Source: JABMQW01 sp964439935 (GTDB lineage: Bacteria; Fidelibacterota; Marinisomatia; Marinisomatales; TCS56). Taken from it: a stretch of DNA of 64,000 nt. The notes under the pieces are model-generated. The model had not been told where the DNA came from, did not search any database, and saw only the letters and a list, made by a program, of their open reading frames with translations. The stretch is from positions 4,535 through 68,534 of the forward strand of contig CAYTPW010000020.1 of NCBI GenBank assembly GCA_964439935.1, written 5' to 3'. The translations under genes were made by a program, and so were the position numbers. Of this stretch, positions 43,383-52,824 are shown piece by piece (position 1 is the stretch's first letter; the number at the start of each line of letters is the position of its first letter).

Positions 43383-46300
43383 ATGATTCTTCGCAAGCTC
43401 ACTACGTTCGTATTTATTCTATCATTAGGATTCGCCGGTGAAACGGGTAGATTAGTCGGTACGATTACTGATCTGATAACCGGTGAGCCGTTAATTGGTG
43501 TTAATATTTCCGTCGAAGGTACGGTTTTAGGTGGCGCGACTGACGCTAAAGGAGATTACAGCATATTGAATATTCCTGCTGCCAAGTACAATATAAAAAT
43601 ATCCTATATCGGCTATAAAATTGTTACAATCACCGATGTAGTGATCTATTCCGATCGCTCCACAAAATTGCCGGTTCAGATGGAAATCTCCGCAATTCAG
43701 GGGGAGGAAGTAATTGTTGAAGCCAAGCGACCGGTGATTGATCCCGATCAAACTGCGACAACCATGACCGTCATCGAGGAAGAAATTGCAAATATGCCGG
43801 TTAATTCGTACACGGATATTTTAACCAATATGGCGGGGGTCATTGAAAATGATAATTCCGGAGCCGGTATTGATGGCGTTCATATTCGTGGCGGAAGAAG
43901 TGGTGAAATTGCTTACATGGTTGATGGTTTTTTTGTGGAGGATGCCATTCTGGGCGGTATGGGTGCCGATGTTGCGCGCGGAGGTATCTCTGAACTATCG
44001 GTGATTACCGGATCATTTAATGCCGAATATGGTGAAGCAATGAGTGGTGTGGTGAATATAGTTACCAGAGAGGGGACTCCGAATTATGAATGGAATATTC
44101 GGGCCGCTACCGATAAACTTGGGTCAAACGAAAACGATTGGAATACCAATCGGCTGGAAGGAACTCTGAGTGGTCCTCTCCTTCCGGGAAGGTCATCACT
44201 CGGATCCTTTTTTGTCAGCGGTGATATCTACGATACTGATACATACTTGAAGAATAGTTATCTACCACAAGATGTTTTAAAAGTTGATCTAAATAACGAT
44301 GGTATTTACGATGCAGAGACAGACCAATATGCGCTGTCTGATATTGATTGGGACGGGACGGCCGACAAAATGAAAAAAGGTGCTTTGTTGGTGAGTGGCA
44401 CATTCCGCAAGGACAAACGATTAACAACAAAACTGGTGCTGCGTCCTGTCAGTAAAATTAAACTCACCTTTGGAGGCAATTTCCTCCGACGCAAAGAGCG
44501 TGATTTCAGCTATGATTACATGCAGGTATGGGATCATGATGAAACGGAATGGACGAATAGTGATTTATTGTATGCAACTCTGAATTTAACCTTCAGCGAA
44601 AATATGTTTGCCACTCTGAAGACTTCCCAATTCACGAATGAATTCTGGGAAGGTAACCCGCGCTATCTGGATAACGATACCCACGAAATGTTTGCAAAAA
44701 CTGTGACCATCAATTCTGCATTTGATTCAGCTTATTCTACAATTAACCCTGGTACTGAATGGGTCTGGTTCAGCCATTATGCCGAACCTTTTGAGGATTT
44801 GAATTTGGATGGAAACTGGAATGAATTGTCCGAAGAATGGTATGACGATGTCAATGGCGATGGAATCTGGAATGACGCAGAAGCTTTTATCGACGCTGAT
44901 GGGAATGGCGTATGGGATTCCGGTGAAGATTTTACCGACACAGATGGGGATGGCGAATGGTCAGCACGTGAAGAATTTGTCGATGTCAACAAAAACTTGG
45001 TGTGGGACTCATTTGGTGAAGAAAGATATATGGACGTCGATGGTAACGGAGAATACAATTTTGGAATCACACCGCCTTTACGTGAAGGTGATGCCTATGA
45101 TAATACTTCCAATTATGAGTTTTATGGCAGTTTTCCGGTTATAAATACCTATGGCGACACTGTTCGTAATGCAACTTCGGATTTTTATGATTATCGCCAC
45201 TATTCATCGGTAACCACAACTTATCAAAGCTCACTTACCTGGCAGGTTAATAAACAGCACCAGCTCAAAACTGGTCTGGAAGTAAAACAATACGAATTGA
45301 ACAATTTTCGTGGAAGATACCTGGGTGCCGGACCCTACGGTCAACCTTCAGCACCAGCCTGGGTTGTTTGGAAAAAAACGCCTGATCAACGCAGTTTCTA
45401 CCTGCAGGATAAGATCGAATATAAAGACCTGATACTCAACCTGGGATTGCGATGGGATTATATGGATCCGAATTCTGATTTTGCTGATCCGAGTAAACCG
45501 CTACGGTACATGTATAATGATGTAATTTACACAAATAGCGATTTACCCGATTCGCTCAGGGGGCAGGCAGACTGGGGATACATTGATATTGTTAATGGAG
45601 TGGAGGCATTTGTAAAAGCACCGCAAGCTGAGATAAAGAAACACTGGAGCCCCCGGATAGGGGTGGGATATCCGGTTACCGAACGGTTAGCCTTTCATTT
45701 TTCTTATGGTCATTTCGTTCAGTATCCGGAATATCAGAATATGTTCCGCCTATCTAATTCCAATGGTTATGGCGGTCTTCCAAGCGAGATGGAGAATATT
45801 GGAAATTATATTGCCAGCCAGACAGGCGCGGCATCAACTCAGCTAGCTAACAGTTTGTTTGGCAACAGTATGTACCCATTTCCCTATAGTTTGGGCGACT
45901 GGTACATACCACCGGTTGGTAGTCCCAACCTGAAGCCTGAAACGACAATTGCCTATGAATTTGGCATCAGGAACCAGTTAACCGACGAGTATGTGATTCA
46001 TGCAACCGTATTTTACAAGGATATTTATGATTACATAGCGGCAGTGATCTACGATGCCGATCCGACTGAATATTCGGTATTTGAAAATATGGATTATGGA
46101 AATTCCAAAGGTATTGAGATTACTCTGAAAAAACTGAAGGATAAAAATTCAAGTTGGGCAATTGCCTATACCTATTCCAGAGCAGAGGGGAATTCCCAGG
46201 ATGAATATCAGCACTGGGATGATGCCTATTCAGCCTCTGTTTATGGAACTTACCCTGCTCGGAAGACGATAATTATGCCCTGGGATCAGCCCCATACTCT

Positions 46301-46676
46301 CAATATCCATTTTGATTATCAGCATCCGAAAGGTTTTGGTGTGAATTTAATTGGTAATATGGGTAGTGGATTACCATATTCACCTTCGGATGCCCGTGGT
46401 CGCCCGCTGGATGTCAGTAATTCCGGTCGGATGCCACCAACTGCCGTGTTTAATGTAAAAGCATATTACGACCTGGCCGCCAGGTTTGCCAATGTTCGAT
46501 TTTATGCTGATGTAACTAATCTGTTTGACAGGATCAATATTCTGAATGTCTATAATAGTAGTGGTAAAGCAGATCAGAGTTTAAATCCAGGTGTCTCTGT
46601 AATTGGTGAATTCGCACCGACTTTTTATGGTCCACCGCGCCATATTGAATTTGGAATAAGCGTAGGGGTTAAATAA
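43383..46676 (+). CDS. TonB-dependent receptor with calcium-loop repeats in the barrel
   Basis: ATG 43383 with GGAGAGAGAG upstream is preferred over GTG 43368. Signal peptide ILRKLTTFVFILSLGFA. A carboxypeptidase-regulatory-like domain spans ~22-105 (VGTITDLITGEPLIGVNISV, GDYSILNIPAAKYNIKISYI), and the plug ~125-235 (MPVNSYTDILTNMAGVIEND, GVHIRGGRSGEIAYMVDG, SVITGSFNAEYGEAMSGVVN). Barrel strands continue to HIEFGISVGVK. Residues ~471-559 hold six tandem calcium-loop-like repeats (DLNLDGNWNE, DVNGDGIWNDAE, DADGNGVWDSGE, DTDGDGEWSARE and others), probably an extracellular loop. It is the first gene of an operon with the 46676 and 49957 genes (TAATG coupling). Substrate unknown. Confidence 0.92.
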   Translation: MILRKLTTFVFILSLGFAGETGRLVGTITDLITGEPLIGVNISVEGTVLGGATDAKGDYSILNIPAAKYNIKISYIGYKIVTITDVVIYSDRSTKLPVQMEISAIQGEEVIVEAKRPVIDPDQTATTMTVIEEEIANMPVNSYTDILTNMAGVIENDNSGAGIDGVHIRGGRSGEIAYMVDGFFVEDAILGGMGADVARGGISELSVITGSFNAEYGEAMSGVVNIVTREGTPNYEWNIRAATDKLGSNENDWNTNRLEGTLSGPLLPGRSSLGSFFVSGDIYDTDTYLKNSYLPQDVLKVDLNNDGIYDAETDQYALSDIDWDGTADKMKKGALLVSGTFRKDKRLTTKLVLRPVSKIKLTFGGNFLRRKERDFSYDYMQVWDHDETEWTNSDLLYATLNLTFSENMFATLKTSQFTNEFWEGNPRYLDNDTHEMFAKTVTINSAFDSAYSTINPGTEWVWFSHYAEPFEDLNLDGNWNELSEEWYDDVNGDGIWNDAEAFIDADGNGVWDSGEDFTDTDGDGEWSAREEFVDVNKNLVWDSFGEERYMDVDGNGEYNFGITPPLREGDAYDNTSNYEFYGSFPVINTYGDTVRNATSDFYDYRHYSSVTTTYQSSLTWQVNKQHQLKTGLEVKQYELNNFRGRYLGAGPYGQPSAPAWVVWKKTPDQRSFYLQDKIEYKDLILNLGLRWDYMDPNSDFADPSKPLRYMYNDVIYTNSDLPDSLRGQADWGYIDIVNGVEAFVKAPQAEIKKHWSPRIGVGYPVTERLAFHFSYGHFVQYPEYQNMFRLSNSNGYGGLPSEMENIGNYIASQTGAASTQLANSLFGNSMYPFPYSLGDWYIPPVGSPNLKPETTIAYEFGIRNQLTDEYVIHATVFYKDIYDYIAAVIYDADPTEYSVFENMDYGNSKGIEITLKKLKDKNSSWAIAYTYSRAEGNSQDEYQHWDDAYSASVYGTYPARKTIIMPWDQPHTLNIHFDYQHPKGFGVNLIGNMGSGLPYSPSDARGRPLDVSNSGRMPPTAVFNVKAYYDLAARFANVRFYADVTNLFDRINILNVYNSSGKADQSLNPGVSVIGEFAPTFYGPPRHIEFGISVGVK

Positions 46677-49600
46677 TGAAACGGGTACTTATATTCGCAA
46701 TTCTAGGCGGATTATTATGCGGTGAGGATTATGGGAATCTGTCAAAGCGGGAATATTATAATAAATACGTAGCTCCAAAGATGGAACGCAAACCATTACC
46801 GATGGGTAAAACAATGGGTTTTGGTGACCGCAAACGGAGTGTCCTGAATGTAGGGAATATGGTATTGCGCTTGTCCAATGCAGCTACACTTGGATATGAT
46901 CGCTGGGGCTTATGTCATGAATTTCCGGCTGGTAGTATGCAAAAGGATGGCTGCTGTACCTATTATTGGACTATGTCACCGATTGTTGGTGCTTTGATTA
47001 ACGGTCAACCATCTGTGGCCGTAGGTGTTCGAGGTTCGATGCGCACGAGCGAGGAAGAATTTGAACCACTTCCGGGTTACGATGCGGGATATGTAGATAC
47101 CGAAGCGAATATCGGAATTGCCTTCAGTGACAAACCTGAATCATGGCCGGCTCTCTGGCCGATTGAATTAGATCCCTCCGGTACCTACACCGATGCTGTT
47201 ACTGGCTTATCCTTTCCTGGAATTGAACCGGAATTAGGACCGGAAGGTTTCCCCGACGCACCCTGCGGATTGGGGGTCCAGGCTGATCGTGAAGCCTATT
47301 TTGTAGTAACTGATAACGATCCCGACGAAGGGAATACGCTAGAGAGTAATGGTGTGGGTCCGCTTAACGTGCGGTTTGATGTCTGGGTTTTGAATTATTC
47401 TTCAACCTTCGGGAATGATGGATTGGTTTTTATTCAGCTAATGACAAATGTGGGTACTGACACTTTAAAGGATCTGTATATGGGGGTGGCTGGTGATCCT
47501 GACACTCCCGAACAGGGGGGATCTGAGTGGACCGACGATTACGCCCTGTTTGTCGAAGCGGATGATCCTCATATTGCCGAAAAATTATCAGATACGACCG
47601 ATGCGCGTCTCCTGGAAAACTTTGCTATGGTATGGGATGGCGATGATCAATCAGAGGGTTTTAAATCTTCCGGAATCGGTTGGATCGGATTAAAATTTCT
47701 GGAATGTACCAAAATCTCCAATGATGGAATCCGAACCAGTTATGATGTTTCTTCGGTCTATTCTTATGAATATAGTATGGACGCCCAGAGTGATGCTCAA
47801 GCGTATAATGAACAATTAAGATCAGGGATTCAAACACCCCATAATATCACACCTGCCGCAGCGGATATTGAGCAGAAGCCATATTCCTACGGTCCTGACA
47901 TTACCTGGGTGATTGCCTCTGGACCAATGGATCTTGCTCCTGGTGAACAGGTTGTATTTACATTTGCCGATTTCATGGGGATTGATGAGGCAGATTTGAT
48001 CAGGAATGCTAAGGTTTTCCAGGCATTATATGATAATAACTGTGCAAATCCCAAACCACCTTTACCAGTTCCCTCACTGTATGCAATTGCAGATGATGGT
48101 AAAGTCACTTTATTCTGGGATGCTGAATCAACCGAGGTAAAACCTGATCCGGTAACAGGACATTTGGCTTTTGAGGGTTATCGTTTATATCGCAGCAGTG
48201 ACCGTGGAAAAACCTGGGGCAATGTAATCTCCGATCTCAATGGAAATCCCACCGACATCTATCAACCATTATGTATTTATGATAAACTACGAGATGTAGC
48301 AGTTCTAAAAGATGGTACTTATTTGGAAGGTACCATTTCTTCAGTGATTGACGTGAATGATATACTTGCTGCTAATTTCGACACTCTCGATTTTAGAATT
48401 CCTGGTGGTACTATAGAAGTCCTTGATTCGTCCAATCTTAAATATATCAATATGAACACCTCTGGTGCTTATCCAATGATGGATCCGCTGGCCTATTATG
48501 ATCTGGGAAGCGAGACTGGACTGCGATATTCATTTGTAGACAACAGTGTAGTAAACGGTTACGAATACTGGTATGCAGTTTGCGCGTATGATCACCAGGA
48601 TAACTGGGTTGGAGCCATCGTTGATCCTATGGAGAATTCTAAAGCTAAAAATGCTTTTATTGAGGGAGACAACACAGTTGCGGTCGTTCCTCAAGCCAGT
48701 CCAGCGGGGTACCAACAGGATACAACTGCAGTTACGCACGTTTCTGGTAAATCCGATGCCGTTCTGACTGCTATTTATATTGATCCTTCAAATCACGAGT
48801 TCGTGAGTAATGCAGGTCTAGGTGAAGTTGATTTTATCAGTAAAGGCCATGATTATGAGGTAACCTTTGATACTGTTGATGATACACTCGCATTCTGGAC
48901 CATGGTCGATCTTGATGATAACGATACATTGATTGCGATGGAAACGGATATTACGTCGGGAGCTTTCAAATACGTTATTGACGGATTTATACCAATGTTT
49001 GAAAACGCATTCTGGACGATAGATAACGAAGATACGGCATATACTGTCGAAGATGCTGACACTAGCACTGAGGTAGTATTTGGTGGAGTGGGAATCGGTG
49101 GGCTTGACAATACCTGGTATGGATATTATGGTAATTTAGCAAATCAATACCCGACTTTTGTTACACCGACCGGAAGGCCATTGCTGACCAATTTGCGAAA
49201 AGATCTGGAGTATCGGTTTACGGAAGAAGGTTCGATTGCATCTTACTATAATAATTGGATTATATCAGGTAGTCAGCCGGTAGATACGATAAAGGTACCA
49301 TTTGAGCTTTGGACTATGGAAGATGAGCCAACCCGTATTAATGTTGCTATATTCCAAATATCCGGGAACAAGGAAACATATCCACTTTTTGGACTTGCAG
49401 ATAGCGTCGATTCATATGAATTCACCAGTAATGTAACCTTTATCCCCATTTACGAACTATATGATGCTTCCAGGGTTTATCATTATGCAGATGACATGGC
49501 GAAAACCGGTTGGGCGTCCAAGATAAATAAGACTTTTACTCAATTTGAATATGGTAATATTATTCGCGCTAACTTCACAAATCCAATATTTCCAGGCGTT

Positions 49601-49960
49601 GATAAATATCTGATATCAACAATTGCACCCGATTTTAAGGTCGAAAAAGGAGATTTGGAATCGATACTGGTAGTACCTAATCCCTATATCGTGACATCGG
49701 TCTATGAAACTAATATTGAAGTAAAGGAAATCCAGTTTACTCATTTGCCTGAAAATTGTGTGATCAGGATCTATAATATTGCCGGTGAAATGGTGAACAT
49801 AATTAAGCATAATTCCGATAGCGACGGATATCGTGGCCCCAGCACTGAAGCCTGGAATTTACGCACCTATAATGATCAGGAAATTTCATTTGGGGTGTAC
49901 GTGTTCCATGTAACGGCCGATGGTCAGGAAAAAACAGGAAAGTTTGCGGTGATAAAATGA
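46676..49960 (+). CDS. Large surface protein with T9SS-type tail in a receptor-PorV operon
   Basis: 1094 residues; ATG overlaps the receptor stop by one base. Signal peptide MKRVLIFAILGGLLCGE. The N-terminal half has the pattern PIVGALINGQPSVAVGVRGS, EEFEPLPGYDAGYVDTE, DNDPDEGNTLE and VRFDVWVLNYSSTFGNDGLV, comparable in order to the 3658 gene. A fibronectin-III-like domain follows (SLYAIADDGKVTLFWDAEST, FEGYRLYRSSDRGKTWG). The final ~90 residues (VVPNPYIVTSVYETN, IQFTHLPENCVIRIYNIAGE, SFGVYVFHVTADGQEKTGKF) form a variant T9SS sorting domain with VPNPY in place of YPNPFNP. It couples to the PorV-like gene by ATGA. Likely a secreted partner of the receptor. Confidence 0.85.
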   Translation: MKRVLIFAILGGLLCGEDYGNLSKREYYNKYVAPKMERKPLPMGKTMGFGDRKRSVLNVGNMVLRLSNAATLGYDRWGLCHEFPAGSMQKDGCCTYYWTMSPIVGALINGQPSVAVGVRGSMRTSEEEFEPLPGYDAGYVDTEANIGIAFSDKPESWPALWPIELDPSGTYTDAVTGLSFPGIEPELGPEGFPDAPCGLGVQADREAYFVVTDNDPDEGNTLESNGVGPLNVRFDVWVLNYSSTFGNDGLVFIQLMTNVGTDTLKDLYMGVAGDPDTPEQGGSEWTDDYALFVEADDPHIAEKLSDTTDARLLENFAMVWDGDDQSEGFKSSGIGWIGLKFLECTKISNDGIRTSYDVSSVYSYEYSMDAQSDAQAYNEQLRSGIQTPHNITPAAADIEQKPYSYGPDITWVIASGPMDLAPGEQVVFTFADFMGIDEADLIRNAKVFQALYDNNCANPKPPLPVPSLYAIADDGKVTLFWDAESTEVKPDPVTGHLAFEGYRLYRSSDRGKTWGNVISDLNGNPTDIYQPLCIYDKLRDVAVLKDGTYLEGTISSVIDVNDILAANFDTLDFRIPGGTIEVLDSSNLKYINMNTSGAYPMMDPLAYYDLGSETGLRYSFVDNSVVNGYEYWYAVCAYDHQDNWVGAIVDPMENSKAKNAFIEGDNTVAVVPQASPAGYQQDTTAVTHVSGKSDAVLTAIYIDPSNHEFVSNAGLGEVDFISKGHDYEVTFDTVDDTLAFWTMVDLDDNDTLIAMETDITSGAFKYVIDGFIPMFENAFWTIDNEDTAYTVEDADTSTEVVFGGVGIGGLDNTWYGYYGNLANQYPTFVTPTGRPLLTNLRKDLEYRFTEEGSIASYYNNWIISGSQPVDTIKVPFELWTMEDEPTRINVAIFQISGNKETYPLFGLADSVDSYEFTSNVTFIPIYELYDASRVYHYADDMAKTGWASKINKTFTQFEYGNIIRANFTNPIFPGVDKYLISTIAPDFKVEKGDLESILVVPNPYIVTSVYETNIEVKEIQFTHLPENCVIRIYNIAGEMVNIIKHNSDSDGYRGPSTEAWNLRTYNDQEISFGVYVFHVTADGQEKTGKFAVIK

Positions 49961-51048
49961 AGCGTACAATTATAATCATTACTTTGCTGGCAGGGTTTGC
50001 CAGTGCTCAATTTGATAATGTTGGAACTTCGGCCGCAAATTTTCTGAAAATTGGCGTTAGTGGTCGAGCAGAGGGTCTTGGGGGCGCATATGTAGCTCAG
50101 GTGAAAGATGCTTCGGCATTGTATTGGAATCCGGCCGGATTAGCTCATATAACCGAACCGGAGGTTATGCTAAATAACACAAATTGGTTTGCTGATATTT
50201 CGCACAGTTATTTTGCTGCTGTCGTTCCGGCCGGTGCTTTGGGAGTCGTCGGATTAAGTTTCAGCTACTTGACTATGGACGATTTGATTGAAACAACCGC
50301 AGCGTATCCCGATGGCACCGGACGCAAGGTTGAAGCATATGATATGACGCTTGGTTTTGGAATTGCGCGAAAAGTCAGTGATCGGTTTGCTGTTGGTATC
50401 CACGGAAAAATGATCCGTGAATTAATATCTTTTTCGTCCGCAAATGGATTTGCGATTGACCTTGGTTCGCAATATCGTTTGGATTTTTCCGGACTGACAA
50501 TAGGTATGGCAATTACTAATTTTGGCTCAAAAATGCGTTTATTTGGAACCGACCAATTAATCGACGTTGATATCAACGAAGAACTGGAGGCGAATCCTGC
50601 AGTTAACGGCCGTTTAGACACGAAATACTGGCCATTACCGCTATCGGTGCGGTTGGGAATATCTATGAGTCCAATTGGACATAACGGTTTGTTTCAAAGC
50701 TCAATGCTCACCGCAACAATAAATTTGGAATATTTCGATCCGCGTGATTTTAATCCATATTATATAACAGGCGTTGAACTTAAAATTATGGATGTCCTTT
50801 ATTTACGAGGTGGCATGCAATATCGGTTTATTAAGTACAGTGAAGATTTATCCGATTTAGCCAGTACTGCAAATTTCAACAGTTCAATTGAAAATGATTT
50901 TGGATATGATTTTACACCTGCATATGGATTTGGGCTCACATCTAACAGTTTCCCATTTATTCCATATAAATTCTCGGTGGATTACTCGGTTTCCGATACT
51001 GGTTTATTGGGATTGGTTTCACGGATGACATTCCGATTACAGTTATAA
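49957..51048 (+). CDS. PorV/PorQ-family outer-membrane protein
   Basis: 363 residues. A signal peptide (IIIITLLAGFASAQ) is followed by the family opening NVGTSAANFLKIGVSGRAEGLGGAYVA and DASALYWNPAGLA, then ELELNNTNWFADI-like strand MLNNTNWFADISHSYFAAVV. The barrel strands end in RMTFRLQL. This FadL-like barrel family contains PorV, the T9SS shuttle that brings cargo to the sortase. The start overlaps the upstream stop (ATGA), so it is made in step with the T9SS-tailed protein, which suggests a dedicated PorV for that cargo. A strong terminator follows. Confidence 0.87.
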   Translation: MKRTIIIITLLAGFASAQFDNVGTSAANFLKIGVSGRAEGLGGAYVAQVKDASALYWNPAGLAHITEPEVMLNNTNWFADISHSYFAAVVPAGALGVVGLSFSYLTMDDLIETTAAYPDGTGRKVEAYDMTLGFGIARKVSDRFAVGIHGKMIRELISFSSANGFAIDLGSQYRLDFSGLTIGMAITNFGSKMRLFGTDQLIDVDINEELEANPAVNGRLDTKYWPLPLSVRLGISMSPIGHNGLFQSSMLTATINLEYFDPRDFNPYYITGVELKIMDVLYLRGGMQYRFIKYSEDLSDLASTANFNSSIENDFGYDFTPAYGFGLTSNSFPFIPYKFSVDYSVSDTGLLGLVSRMTFRLQL

Positions 51049-51067
51049 TTAATATTTCATTTCTAGT

Positions 51068-51097
51068 AAAGGCATCCGCAGCAACGGATGCCTTTTT
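51068..51097 (+). terminator. Rho-independent terminator of the receptor-PorV operon
   Basis: Perfect 8-bp stem GGCATCCG / CGGATGCC with loop CAGCAA followed by five Ts, 22 bases after the PorV-like stop. Confidence 0.92.
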
Positions 51098-51294
51098 ATT
51101 GATACTCTTGCAATCAGTTGATGATATACAGTTGCCGTTAAAATATAGATTACTGAAATCAATCACTATTACCAGGTAGACAAGTGTAAAATTGGTCGAT
51201 CGTATTATGATGACCAGATCATTGAGTCCGAGGAATTTCATTTACTGTAATTAGATTGAAAGCGTATTTTGAGGATAAGAAACACTAAAATCAA

Positions 51295-52527
51295 ATGAAA
51301 CAAATTTACATTACTTTGTTGATGATCGGGTCGGTCCAGCTGTCTTCAGCATGTAACATGATGGCTGTATTGGCTAATCGTGATTCATTGCTTTATACAA
51401 TTCATTCAAGCGATAACAATTTGGTTCTAGGTGAGTTTAATGCTTTTAAAAACCAGGGATATGATTTTGACGACGGCTGGTCCTTAATCTATTATAACAA
51501 TCCAATTATCACATCTAATGACCAGATAATACGATCTCCCAGTTCTACCTATTATAGTAATTTACTGTACGATAGTACCGTGTCAGCAATTTTGTCACCG
51601 GATAACAATACCTACCTGGCATTGGGACATCTTCGTTTAGCTACATCTGGTGCTGAAGGTATTCCAAATCCGCACCCGTTTATTTTTGAATTGAATGGTG
51701 CAACATATGCATTCTCTCATAACGGAACAATTTCCAAGCAGGTTTTACTGGATCTGCTGACTGATTATAGCAGCGACTCGTCCTGGATTAATCTATATCC
51801 ACCATCGACCTACGGTCATGGAGCCTGGTGGGATACCGGCTGGGATTATGTTGTCGATTCAGAACTTTTATTTTTATGGCTGATGAAGAATATTGTTAAT
51901 GCTGGAGGAAATGTTATTTCAGGACTGGAAACAGCTTTGACAGCCCTGGATCAAGTGTTGCCGTCATCCGCTCAAAAGACATTTATACTCTCCGATGGCA
52001 GTAATTTATTTCTTTACGGTTCCAATTCGAATCTATACTATACATCCGGTAACGATACCCTGATGGCGCTGCCAGTTGACATGGTTGTGCACTATAAGGC
52101 AGTAATGAGTGAATTTCCTAACACGGGAATTGTCGCTTCATTTAATTGGATTCCGTTGATGAATGACCAGATCGTGTTCCTGTCCCCAGATACAATAAAG
52201 ATACACGATCTGACTACCAGTCGCATCTATCAAAATAATATTCAGGAAATTAGTATTAAGCTGGAACAGAATTTCCCTAATCCTTTCAACCGGTGGACAA
52301 TGATTGAATACTATTTGCCGATCGAACAATCAGTAAAATTATCTGTATTTGATCTTAGGGGATGTAGGTTACGCATCTTGGTGGATCAGGTTCAATCAGC
52401 TGGTCTTCATTCAATTAATTGGAATGCCAGAAATGATCTTAATAAGCGCGTCAGTAGCGGCATTTATTTATACCAGATCCAAACTGCTGACTATCTCAAA
52501 TCACGTCCAATGATTCTGGTGAAATGA
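51295..52527 (+). CDS. Secreted class II glutamine amidotransferase-like Ntn hydrolase with T9SS tail
   Basis: 410 residues. The signal peptide MKQIYITLLMIGSVQLSSA ends directly before CNMMAVLANRD, so cleavage would expose Cys20 as the N-terminal nucleophile. The GATase II landmarks follow: YLALGHLRLATSGAEGIPNP, HPFIFELNGATYAFSHNGTI, and a later VDSELLFLWL. The C-terminal ~80 residues are a T9SS domain (NFPNPFNRWTMIEYYLP to SRPMILVK). Cytosolic relatives are YafJ/DUG3-type amidases that hydrolyse glutamine or glutathione-derived dipeptides. SSAC is a poor lipobox (Ser at -3), so the nucleophile reading is favoured. Proposed extracellular amide hydrolase; substrate unknown. Confidence 0.8.
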   Translation: MKQIYITLLMIGSVQLSSACNMMAVLANRDSLLYTIHSSDNNLVLGEFNAFKNQGYDFDDGWSLIYYNNPIITSNDQIIRSPSSTYYSNLLYDSTVSAILSPDNNTYLALGHLRLATSGAEGIPNPHPFIFELNGATYAFSHNGTISKQVLLDLLTDYSSDSSWINLYPPSTYGHGAWWDTGWDYVVDSELLFLWLMKNIVNAGGNVISGLETALTALDQVLPSSAQKTFILSDGSNLFLYGSNSNLYYTSGNDTLMALPVDMVVHYKAVMSEFPNTGIVASFNWIPLMNDQIVFLSPDTIKIHDLTTSRIYQNNIQEISIKLEQNFPNPFNRWTMIEYYLPIEQSVKLSVFDLRGCRLRILVDQVQSAGLHSINWNARNDLNKRVSSGIYLYQIQTADYLKSRPMILVK

Positions 52528-52824
52528 ATTGTAATTCTGGCCTGAAAAACTGGGTTGCGAATAATTCGTACAAAAATCATTTATTATTATGTGAACTCTG
52601 TAATACTTTTTTAACTGATTGCCGCAGTAAAACCGTTTTGTACGGTTACATATAAGGGATTGATTTTTTTTAATATTTTAATGCAAATTACTAGTAATGA
52701 CTTGGGCAATTTCTGCCACTTGTCGGTTAATTACCAACCAGATGGAACCGATGCTATTATCAGATACAATGTGGACAAAAAATTATATTATTCTACTTGC
52801 TAATAGTTATTTCATAATAACCAA
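52528..52824. other. Intergenic region upstream of hybrid kinase 1
   Basis: 297 AT-rich bases, no gene seen. It presumably carries the kinase promoter. The kinase ATG has no clear Shine-Dalgarno. Confidence 0.4.

Noticed and set aside
51340..51360. Lipobox (SSAC) in the amidotransferase-like protein
   Set aside because: Ser at -3 is atypical, and the Cys matches the required N-terminal nucleophile of class II amidotransferases. The T9SS tail is an alternative anchor.
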